DNA of 64,000 nt from Bacillota bacterium. Its GTDB lineage: Bacteria; Bacillota; UBA4882; UBA8346. The stretch's first letter is position 1; each line of letters starts with the position of its first letter. The notes under the pieces are model-generated. The model ran no database searches, was not told the origin of the DNA, and worked only from the letters and a program-made list of their open reading frames with translations. The stretch is taken from positions 1-64,000 of the forward strand of contig JAEZJK010000042.1 of NCBI GenBank assembly GCA_023415835.1, in the 5' to 3' direction. Shown in pieces: positions 8,341 through 15,793 of the stretch. The translations under genes were made by a program, and so were the position numbers.

Positions 8341-8418
8341 AGTACTAAAAAGTACTATTTAAAATTACTAAATATGGTACGCCAGTAAGTCGACTTACGC
8401 CATTATTCCTATTATGAT
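8341..8418 (+). promoter_or_regulatory. Promoter and operator of the MoxR-VWA operon
   Basis: AGTACT at 8341 and 8351 repeats the word found before the kinase gene. A perfect 14-bp palindrome GTAAGTCGACTTAC (8385-8398) overlaps a weak -35 (TCGACT 8390-8395), placed 17 bases before a -10 of TATGAT (8413-8418). The start codon of the first gene is about 40 bases further on. Confidence 0.5.
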
Positions 8419-8460
8419 AAAGATATAAAAGCCATTAATAAGTTTTAAAGTGAGAAACCG

Positions 8461-10089
8461 ATGAAAAAGATTCTAGTCATCCTGATAACGGTTATATTCT
8501 CCTTGCTATCTGCCAAACCGGGGATTGGGGCTGAAGTATATCTCAGGATAAGCGTCGGCTTTGGCGGTTATGTGGTTCCGGGAGCCTTAATGCCGGTCCT
8601 GGTTGAAATCAATCAGACGGTAGCTGCCGGCCGGTTAGAAATAATTAACCCCGGCGAAGCAGGGGCTTTTTCGATTATTGACAGTTTTCCGGTTGAAAAT
8701 TCAAAACGGGTTGAAGCTTCAGTTTTTATTAATGAGAATGTTAATGGCTTAAAAATTAAGTTAATCTCGGGGGAAGAGATCTTGGTAGAAACCGGGCTGA
8801 ACCCAGAGGCTAAAATATTCCCCGGCAATCTGGTTTTGGCGGTTAAAGTGCCTGCGTCGGAGCAACACGCTATTGAACGCGCGTTGCTTCCCAATGAACC
8901 GGTATTGGTAGCTCCGGTCCGAATTGGCGATCTGCCGGGGACTGCCCTGAATTACGACGGAGTTAGCGGCTTGGCGCTTACCGATCCGGGTCCAGTTTTA
9001 ACACCGGCGCAAGTCCAAGCTTTAAAAGTTTGGCTGGCGGGAGGCGGACGGATGGTGCTCGGCGCGGTCCGTCCCGGCCAAGATAGCCTTTTGTCAGCGT
9101 TGGGGATTGATTTGGAAGATTCGGAGCAAAACTTTTTTCAGTTCGGCTTTGGTGGAATTACCCTACTGCGGCATGAATTCAATGACCTGAAACAGGGCGC
9201 TAAAGAATGGCAAGGGTTGTTAAATTTAGAGCCCTTTACGAAAAAATCCCGGCTGATGGTTAACGGATTGTTTCCGGAATTTAAAACTAACCTAGCCAAG
9301 GGTTTAAAGAGAGAACCATCAAAAACCGCCTCTTACTTGGCAATGATTTTAATCCTTTGGCTCATTACAGGTTTAGCTATTGTTATTCCGGTTAAGCGTA
9401 GGCGGATGTCACTCTTACTCTGTTTCTCGTTACTTTGGATAACGGCAGCTTTTCCTATTGGAAACTGGCTGGCCGGTATCTGGAACCGCGGAGCGGAAGT
9501 CCAGATTCGAACAATTATTTTCCCAGAGCACGGCTGGATGTTGACGGATGCCAGGGTACGTTTGGAGAGTTTAAGCGGGGGCAAAACGGAATATTTAAAA
9601 TCCTCACCCTGGGGTGGGAGAGTTTTATTAGGTAATGGAAATCTAGGAACAGTCAGAGTGAAAAACCAACCAAACGAATTTCTGTGGGAGCATTCGTTAA
9701 GCTCTCCCCAAGCCGTTCCTAAAACTGCCGGTCCCGGATGGGTAAATTTGAACGGTTGGTTTCCGATCAAACGGCAATATTCAGGAAAAAGCAGCGCAAT
9801 ATCGGTTTTTAAAACCGGGTTTAGCTCCGAGGCGGTAGTATGGGATGGACAAAATTTGTATACAGCCCGGGATTTCCCCCAATCCAGCGGCCAGGGGGAG
9901 AAAATTGAGCAAATACCGGAATGGCTTCGGGAAGAGAACGAATGGCTGAGTAAGTTAAACCAGTTTAACCCCGGTTCTTTTTGGTTAATCGGGTGTGGTT
10001 CATTATCTGATATTGCTTTTAAAATTGATAACAATGATTTTCGTGGTGGCTTGTGGGCGCTACCGTTATCGAAAGGGGCCCTAAAATGA
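8461..10089 (+). CDS. Exported membrane protein, first gene of the MoxR-VWA operon
   Basis: A 542-residue protein with a signal peptide (MKKILVILITVIFSLLSA), an outside beta-rich region, and a GATase-like segment (LTPAQVQALKVWLAGGGRMV) of the kind found in VWA/BatA-associated proteins. Two adjacent membrane helices lie at about residues 290-345, followed by a second outside or periplasmic beta domain. No catalytic motif was seen. Its stop overlaps the next start as ATGA, so translation is coupled. I do not recognise a named family; it looks like the accessory proteins that accompany MoxR-DUF58-VWA clusters. Confidence 0.75.
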   Translation: MKKILVILITVIFSLLSAKPGIGAEVYLRISVGFGGYVVPGALMPVLVEINQTVAAGRLEIINPGEAGAFSIIDSFPVENSKRVEASVFINENVNGLKIKLISGEEILVETGLNPEAKIFPGNLVLAVKVPASEQHAIERALLPNEPVLVAPVRIGDLPGTALNYDGVSGLALTDPGPVLTPAQVQALKVWLAGGGRMVLGAVRPGQDSLLSALGIDLEDSEQNFFQFGFGGITLLRHEFNDLKQGAKEWQGLLNLEPFTKKSRLMVNGLFPEFKTNLAKGLKREPSKTASYLAMILILWLITGLAIVIPVKRRRMSLLLCFSLLWITAAFPIGNWLAGIWNRGAEVQIRTIIFPEHGWMLTDARVRLESLSGGKTEYLKSSPWGGRVLLGNGNLGTVRVKNQPNEFLWEHSLSSPQAVPKTAGPGWVNLNGWFPIKRQYSGKSSAISVFKTGFSSEAVVWDGQNLYTARDFPQSSGQGEKIEQIPEWLREENEWLSKLNQFNPGSFWLIGCGSLSDIAFKIDNNDFRGGLWALPLSKGALK

Positions 10090-10733
10090 TTGCGGTGATC
10101 TTTTCGGAAATAGCCGGTTGGCTGAAATATGGATCTAGGGCAACCATATCCGGCATGGTAATTTTGATGGGATTCGCCGGTAGTTTGACTTTTTTACGGC
10201 CTGAGTATTGCTTGGAGATTTTAACCGCCGGTATTTTATGGGTAGCGATTAAGGCCGGCAAGGAGAACTGGTCAGAGTTTTGGACTCGAGATTGGGTAAA
10301 ACGGACCGATCTACCGTTACGGACTGTCATTTTGGGAAAAGTATTGGCTACCCTGGTAGTAGCTTCAATTCATTTGTTGTTTGTGCTGCCGATATTGATT
10401 ATAATGCTGATTTTATGGGGGTTTACATGGTGGCAATTGTCAAATGTATTGTTAACTATGTTGATCTCCGGGTTGATTGCTGCGGAATTCGGATTGTGCG
10501 GTTCTTGCTTGGGTAAAGGCGAGGAAACTTTTTTAATCGATATTCCTGTCACTGTTTGGATGGTAGCGACCGCGCTAAACCCCTCGTTAAGGCAGCTTAA
10601 CCCTTTTTATTGTGTGTGGAACGTATTGGTTTCTAATGTTCAATGGTTTACTGCGGCTCATTTCATAAATTTGGGTATTGTTGCGTTGTTGGTTTTGACG
10701 GTTGAATTTTTGTTCCAAAGGGAGGCTCATTAA
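10086..10733 (+). CDS. Polytopic membrane protein (ABC-2 permease-like)
   Basis: 215 residues, starting at the ATG that overlaps the previous stop (ATGA) and preceded by AAAGGGG. About five to six hydrophobic helices are predicted, including TVILGKVLATLVVASIHLLF followed by ILIIMLILWGF, a pattern seen in ABC-2-type permeases. No ATPase partner of ABC type is in the operon. Function is not known. It may be a membrane anchor for the MoxR chaperone system. Confidence 0.7.
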   Translation: MIAVIFSEIAGWLKYGSRATISGMVILMGFAGSLTFLRPEYCLEILTAGILWVAIKAGKENWSEFWTRDWVKRTDLPLRTVILGKVLATLVVASIHLLFVLPILIIMLILWGFTWWQLSNVLLTMLISGLIAAEFGLCGSCLGKGEETFLIDIPVTVWMVATALNPSLRQLNPFYCVWNVLVSNVQWFTAAHFINLGIVALLVLTVEFLFQREAH

Positions 10734-12040
10734 TGGATAACGCCGGTTCGATTTTTCAATTGTTATCCAAAAGCCGGATTAAATTGAACCTGATCTTAAC
10801 GGCAGCGAAGTTTTTGGCTTGGTTTGCTTGGACAGGCGTTGTTACCGGCGCAATATATTTAATGGTTTATTTGGCTGGATGGCTTCAGGTTGAAATCGGA
10901 TCATGGCTCTTAGTTAGCTTAGGTGGTGGATTAACCGGGTTAGGCATCGGATGGTGGCGGCGTTTGGATAATCACGCTACTGCTAGATGGTTGGATGAAC
11001 ATCTTAAGAGTAGGGAAGTTTTGTCCGCTGCTTTGGTATGTTTGGAGCGGGGCTGTTCCGGAAGTTTTGATGGGCTGATCCTTGACGCCGCCGGTTCAAT
11101 CTCTGATAAACCCGGTCAAATCAATTGGCCGGTACGATATTTGTTGAAACAAGCCTGTTTCGCAGCCGGGGTAATCATTTTGTTCGCAGTTGGATCGCTA
11201 ATTTTGACACCGGTATTTCAGAGTGGCCCTGACCGAGCTTTTTTAAAGGGGGATGGAGTAAAGAAAACGGCCGGGAAACAATCACGCCAAGATGAACGGC
11301 TGGTTGTCCAATCCCCCCGGATTTTGGCAAAAATGTTCTTCCCTGAAGATGCTAAAATGGCAATTCTGGCCGAAAGGGCATTACGGGAAGGGAACTTACC
11401 ATTTTTCCAAGATTTGCTAAATGAAGCCGAGCTTAATATGGAGCGTCAACTGACGGAGATGGCAAAACCTGAGGAACAACGCAATTTAAAAAAAGAAGTA
11501 GAACGGCGTCAGGAATTAATGAAATCGTTAATTGCGGCATCCGAAGCGGAGAATCAAACAGATAACGGATTCCAAGGGGATAAAGGCGCTGGTTCTTCCC
11601 AACTGGCTACAGCTGAAACGGGTGCCCGGCATAAAGGCAAAAGTTTTGGCCAAGGACGGGGTTTACAGAATGATCGATCGCTTCAAAATGAAACTGAAGA
11701 GGAAGATAATAGCCTTTTTAATTACCTTCCCGGTGGAGGCGCCAAAGGGGGAACCGGGCATAACCCCAATAAAGGCGAGTGGGGAACGGTTACAGCCCGT
11801 ACCGGTAAGGAAGAGACGATTATTTCCCGGAATAAAGAGAGCCAAGTTTTAGAATACGTCCTTCCTGGGAAAAACCCTCGCTTGCCTTTGACTCAAGTAA
11901 TCCCTGATTCGCAAAGGTCAGCCGAAGCTGCGGTTTATCGGGAAGGAATCCCCTATGAATATGAAGAGTTTCTACGGAATTATTTCTTATTATTATCTCA
12001 AGAAACCAAAGGCGCTGCCCTAAAGGAGGCCCAAAAATGA
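10733..12040 (+). CDS. Membrane-anchored DUF4175-like protein
   Basis: 435 residues beginning at the ATG of a TAATG overlap, with GGGAGG upstream. Two membrane helices lie near residues 20-65 and a third at about 140-160. They are followed by a long, charged, low-complexity cytoplasmic or periplasmic region rich in Lys, Glu and Gly. It ends in a conserved-looking GIPYEYEEFLRNYF motif typical of proteins encoded beside MoxR ATPases. It probably serves as a scaffold or substrate within the system. Its stop overlaps the MoxR start by ATGA. Confidence 0.7.
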   Translation: MDNAGSIFQLLSKSRIKLNLILTAAKFLAWFAWTGVVTGAIYLMVYLAGWLQVEIGSWLLVSLGGGLTGLGIGWWRRLDNHATARWLDEHLKSREVLSAALVCLERGCSGSFDGLILDAAGSISDKPGQINWPVRYLLKQACFAAGVIILFAVGSLILTPVFQSGPDRAFLKGDGVKKTAGKQSRQDERLVVQSPRILAKMFFPEDAKMAILAERALREGNLPFFQDLLNEAELNMERQLTEMAKPEEQRNLKKEVERRQELMKSLIAASEAENQTDNGFQGDKGAGSSQLATAETGARHKGKSFGQGRGLQNDRSLQNETEEEDNSLFNYLPGGGAKGGTGHNPNKGEWGTVTARTGKEETIISRNKESQVLEYVLPGKNPRLPLTQVIPDSQRSAEAAVYREGIPYEYEEFLRNYFLLLSQETKGAALKEAQK

Positions 12041-13071
12041 AAAAAGCGGCATTAAAAGAAGGCTCCGCGATAACGGAGAAAATAAGTGAAAACGTAGAAG
12101 GCTTAAGAAAAGTCCGGGATATGATTGCCAGGGTGATAGTCGGTCAAGAAGGAGTGGTTGATCTAACTTTAATCGGGCTCCTTTGCGAAGGCCATGTTTT
12201 ACTGGAAGGCGTTCCTGGACTTGGCAAGACTTTATTGGTTAAAACCCTTGCTGAAACATTAAACCTGAAGTTCGCCCGGATTCAATTTACTCCGGATTTG
12301 ATGCCTGCCGATGTCATTGGTACCAGTATAGTTACCCAGGATCAACAGCAAAACTTTGACCTTAGGTTTGAACCGGGACCGGTCTTTGCCAATTTAGTTT
12401 TGGGAGACGAAATCAATCGGGCCTCACCCAAAACCCAATCGGCGCTTTTGGAAGCAATGCAAGAGCAGGCCGTGACCGTACGTGGGGAACGGCATCAGTT
12501 ACCTAGGCCATTTTTGGTTTTGGCCACTCAGAATCCATTGGAAATGGAAGGGACCTACCCATTACCTGAAGCGCAGATTGACCGGTTTTTCTTTAAAATT
12601 TTAATTAACTACCCTTCTGAATCGGAGTTGGAAACAATTATTGAGAGGACAGTCGGGGTTAATTATCCGGTAGTGGAACCAATCTTAGGGGTCTCGGAAT
12701 TAAAGGCGATGCAGTTGGCAGTTAGGGAAGTGGTAGTTCCACCCAACGTAACTAACTATACGGCTAGATTGATTTTGGCAACCCAACCGAATCAGGATTC
12801 GGCTTTGCCTCGAATTAAGCAGTTTGTTAAGTATGGCGCAGGCCCTCGCGGGGCTCAAAGCCTAATATTAGCTGCCAAAGCCCGCGCTTTAATGGCGGGA
12901 CGTTTCAATGTTTGCCTCGAAGATCTCCAAAAATTAGTTCAGCCTTCGCTCCGGCACCGGATGTCTTTAAATTTTGACGGACACAGCGAGGGAGTTCAAG
13001 TTGACGATTTATTGAATGAGATCATAACCGGGTTACCAACTGATAAAACCAGGCCGGAAGAGATAAAATAG
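12037..13071 (+). CDS. MoxR-family AAA+ ATPase
   Basis: 344 residues, full family length. Walker A GVPGLGKT at residues 58-65, Walker B LVLGDEINRA, sensor 1 LATQNPLE, and the arginine-rich C-terminal AAA_lid_2. MoxR ATPases act as chaperones that load metals or mature VWA-domain proteins, and they typically sit directly before a DUF58 gene as here. The ATG overlaps the previous stop. The membrane and VWA partners in the same operon are the likely clients. Confidence 0.95.
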   Translation: MKKAALKEGSAITEKISENVEGLRKVRDMIARVIVGQEGVVDLTLIGLLCEGHVLLEGVPGLGKTLLVKTLAETLNLKFARIQFTPDLMPADVIGTSIVTQDQQQNFDLRFEPGPVFANLVLGDEINRASPKTQSALLEAMQEQAVTVRGERHQLPRPFLVLATQNPLEMEGTYPLPEAQIDRFFFKILINYPSESELETIIERTVGVNYPVVEPILGVSELKAMQLAVREVVVPPNVTNYTARLILATQPNQDSALPRIKQFVKYGAGPRGAQSLILAAKARALMAGRFNVCLEDLQKLVQPSLRHRMSLNFDGHSEGVQVDDLLNEIITGLPTDKTRPEEIK

Positions 13072-13079
13072 AGGTTTCC

Positions 13080-13958
13080 ATGGAACAGAAACTGCTCGAT
13101 AACAAGGATCTTCAACTCATCAGTCAGCTGAGCCTGGTCGCGAAACGGCGAATGGCCGGGTTGGTAACCGGGGAGCAACATAGTCCGGTTCAAGGCGGCG
13201 GAATCGAATTTGCGGATTACCGGGAGTATCAACCCGGTGACGATATCCGCCAGATTGATTGGTCTGTCTTTCTCCGTTTACACCGCTTATTGGTTAAATT
13301 ATGCGCTGAAGAAAAAGAGCTTACTTTGATGTTAATTCTGGATAACAGCCGATCGATGCGATTCGGGAACCCGGATAAATTGTTGCTGTCGGAGAAAATT
13401 GCCGCTATTTTGGCGGGGGTTGCTTTAAACGACGGCAACCGGGTTGGAGTTACGGCCTTGGGGCATAACTTAACCGAAGTCTTCCGCCCGGAACGTTCTA
13501 GGGCGTCGTTAAGCGCAATAAGCAAGGCTTTGCTTAAGGTTAAACCGGTGGAAACCATTGACCCGGTTTCGTGCCTCCGGCAGTTTGCCTCTCGTTACGG
13601 CCATAAATGCCTGGCGGTGCTCTTATCCGATATGCTCTTTCCGGAATGGGCCAAGGTGGTTACTGGTTTGGCAGCCAGCGGCTGTGAAGGTTACCTGATT
13701 CAAGTATTAGCACCCGAAGAACTGGAACCGGCCTATCTGGGTGAGGTTACCCTGGTTGATCTGGAAGGTAAGGGTGAGATCTCGCTTCATGCCGACTTTG
13801 GGACCGCTCAAAAGTACCGTCGGGAAATGGCTTCCTTTTTACAAGAAGTACGCAAGGCTTGTCACCGCAACGGACTGGGACACACTATGGTTAAAACTAA
13901 CACGCCTTTAGCCCAGATTGTTCACAAAGACCTGCGAAAGGGGGGGGCCTTATGTTAA
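13080..13958 (+). CDS. DUF58 domain protein
   Basis: 292 residues. The DUF58 signature FADYREYQPGDDIRQIDWSV is at about residues 43-62, followed by a VWA-like fold with MLILDNSRSMRFG, whose D-x-S-x-S resembles a MIDAS metal site. DUF58 proteins accompany MoxR ATPases and are thought to couple them to VWA partners at the membrane. The ATG is nine bases after the MoxR stop, and the end overlaps the next gene by seven bases. Confidence 0.93.
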   Translation: MEQKLLDNKDLQLISQLSLVAKRRMAGLVTGEQHSPVQGGGIEFADYREYQPGDDIRQIDWSVFLRLHRLLVKLCAEEKELTLMLILDNSRSMRFGNPDKLLLSEKIAAILAGVALNDGNRVGVTALGHNLTEVFRPERSRASLSAISKALLKVKPVETIDPVSCLRQFASRYGHKCLAVLLSDMLFPEWAKVVTGLAASGCEGYLIQVLAPEELEPAYLGEVTLVDLEGKGEISLHADFGTAQKYRREMASFLQEVRKACHRNGLGHTMVKTNTPLAQIVHKDLRKGGALC

Positions 13959-15793
13959 AGTGGATCCTTCCCGGAGCAATTTGGTTGGGTTTGGCATTAT
14001 TGCCGATCTTATTCTTTTATTTTTTACGGGTGAGGTTTCGCGCCCAACCGGTTTCCTCTATTTACATTTGGTCCCGCCTTCAAAACGTGACCACCGAAGG
14101 GAGTAGGCTGCGGCGCCGGTCGGTTTTATTGTTGTTACTGCAAATAGCTACAGCTTTAGCTGCTATAACGGCTATTGCTGGACCTTTTTTATTCGTCCGC
14201 CATCTGGCGGCGCCAGGCATTGCCTATTTAGTGGATGTATCGGCAAGTATGAATGCTGCCGAAAGCTTATCCAAGGATAGCCAAACCCGCCTGGAAGCCG
14301 CCCGTGAAATATTGGCCAAAGAGATTAGGGGTATGGATCCTAAAACCAACTGTATGGTTTTTTTATGCGATACCCAAGCCCGGCCTTTAGCTGGACCTAC
14401 GCTTGAACATGGCCGGATCCTATCGAGCCTTAACCAAATTAAGGCCAGTAACGCGGGATTTAACGAAGCTGAAGTATCAAGCCAATTACAAGCATGGCTA
14501 GGTGCGCAAAAAGGATCCTGGCAGGCTTTTTTGATCAGTGACGGCGGACTTGATTTAGGAGGCCAAAGCATAGCAAAGGTTTTCGGAGGAAGGGTCAAGG
14601 CTAAAATCATTGGCAAGGAACGGCGTAACCTGGGTGTTGCCGGATTGCGCTTATTGGGATCAAAAGCCTCTTTTTTTATTAATAATGGTTGGCCAAGTGA
14701 ACGGACGGTTCAAATCAGTTTGGTTTATCAAGAACGGACTTTGGCCCGTGCGGCGTTGGATGTCCCTCCCGGTTTATCGAACCAGGCTTTGGCATTAGAT
14801 GTCCAAGTCAAACCAGGGGTTTACCGGATTCAACTGGATCAAAACCATGACGCTTTGAATGCGGATGATTTTTCGTATTTAGCCGTTAATCAACAGCGCC
14901 GGTTTCGGGTATTGCAGGTGGGACCGGCCAATCCTTTCCTACAGTCGATTTTAGGCCATCCAAACATTGAGTTGACGTCGCTTCCCGAATTTCCCGAAGC
15001 CCTTCAAGGTTATTGGGACCTAATTATCGCCGACCGGGTAGAGATTCCCCCGGATTTAAGGGCTAACTTGCTTAGCTTTGTGCGGATACCCCCCAAAGCC
15101 CCGGTTAGTTTTACCGGTAATATCAGCGGGATGCTTGACCCGGCCGGTATTTTCCACCCGTTACTCCGGTTTGTGAGATGGGATGGGGTTCAGGTGGCCG
15201 ACGGGCACATTTTAAAAGTTAAGCCCGGATTACCGGTGTTAGCGGAGGTTGCCGGCGAACCGGTAGTTGCCGCCTGGGAAGAGGATGGCTTTCAAAGGGT
15301 AATTTGTGGTTTTGACTTATATACATCCAATTTCGGCCTCTCCGGGGCTTTCCCTATCTTTTTCCAAAATTTGTTGCAATGGCTCACGCCGCAGGGAGGG
15401 AACCAATTGGCATACAACCTGACCGTTGGGGAACCGATGGTTTTTGGTGAGTCTCCGGCATGGCGGATCCTAGCTGACGAGCATTTTGACCTGGATCGAC
15501 GGGGTCCGTTAATCGAGATTAGGGCTCTCAAATCCGGCTTTTTTCAATGGAAAGGGGAATCGGATCGAGGTTTTCTAGTGGCAAACCCTCCTTTTGGGGA
15601 ATCGGATCTAGCTCCGCAACCGCTTCATTTTAAACAGGCAGCGGTAACAGCTGCGGCGGAATTGGCTATTGACCAAATTCCTTTGACACAATGGCCGTTA
15701 TTGGTTTTGTTGGGATGTTTGCTAGCGGAATGGATAATTTGGCGGGGCGGTTGGCAGCTTAAGAAAGGAGTAAACCTAAATGTGGTGGACTAA
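13952..15793 (+). CDS. BatA-like membrane protein with VWA domain
   Basis: 613 residues. It opens with the BatA-type N-terminal double helix (LKWILPGAIWLGLALLPILFFYF, then VLLLLLQIATALAAITAIAGP). A VWA domain follows with YLVDVSASM near residue 90. Further on are beta-sandwich and GATase-like segments, and a final membrane helix near residue 585. The VWA MIDAS motif D-x-S-x-S is intact. It likely presents an outside VWA module matured by the MoxR/DUF58 pair. It overlaps both neighbouring genes (7 and 14 bases). Confidence 0.88.
   Translation: MLKWILPGAIWLGLALLPILFFYFLRVRFRAQPVSSIYIWSRLQNVTTEGSRLRRRSVLLLLLQIATALAAITAIAGPFLFVRHLAAPGIAYLVDVSASMNAAESLSKDSQTRLEAAREILAKEIRGMDPKTNCMVFLCDTQARPLAGPTLEHGRILSSLNQIKASNAGFNEAEVSSQLQAWLGAQKGSWQAFLISDGGLDLGGQSIAKVFGGRVKAKIIGKERRNLGVAGLRLLGSKASFFINNGWPSERTVQISLVYQERTLARAALDVPPGLSNQALALDVQVKPGVYRIQLDQNHDALNADDFSYLAVNQQRRFRVLQVGPANPFLQSILGHPNIELTSLPEFPEALQGYWDLIIADRVEIPPDLRANLLSFVRIPPKAPVSFTGNISGMLDPAGIFHPLLRFVRWDGVQVADGHILKVKPGLPVLAEVAGEPVVAAWEEDGFQRVICGFDLYTSNFGLSGAFPIFFQNLLQWLTPQGGNQLAYNLTVGEPMVFGESPAWRILADEHFDLDRRGPLIEIRALKSGFFQWKGESDRGFLVANPPFGESDLAPQPLHFKQAAVTAAAELAIDQIPLTQWPLLVLLGCLLAEWIIWRGGWQLKKGVNLNVVD

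Noticed and set aside
9333..10034. 233-codon minus-strand frame opposite the first operon gene
   Set aside because: A shadow of a long coding gene with signal peptide and coupled neighbour; no ribosome binding site or family motif.
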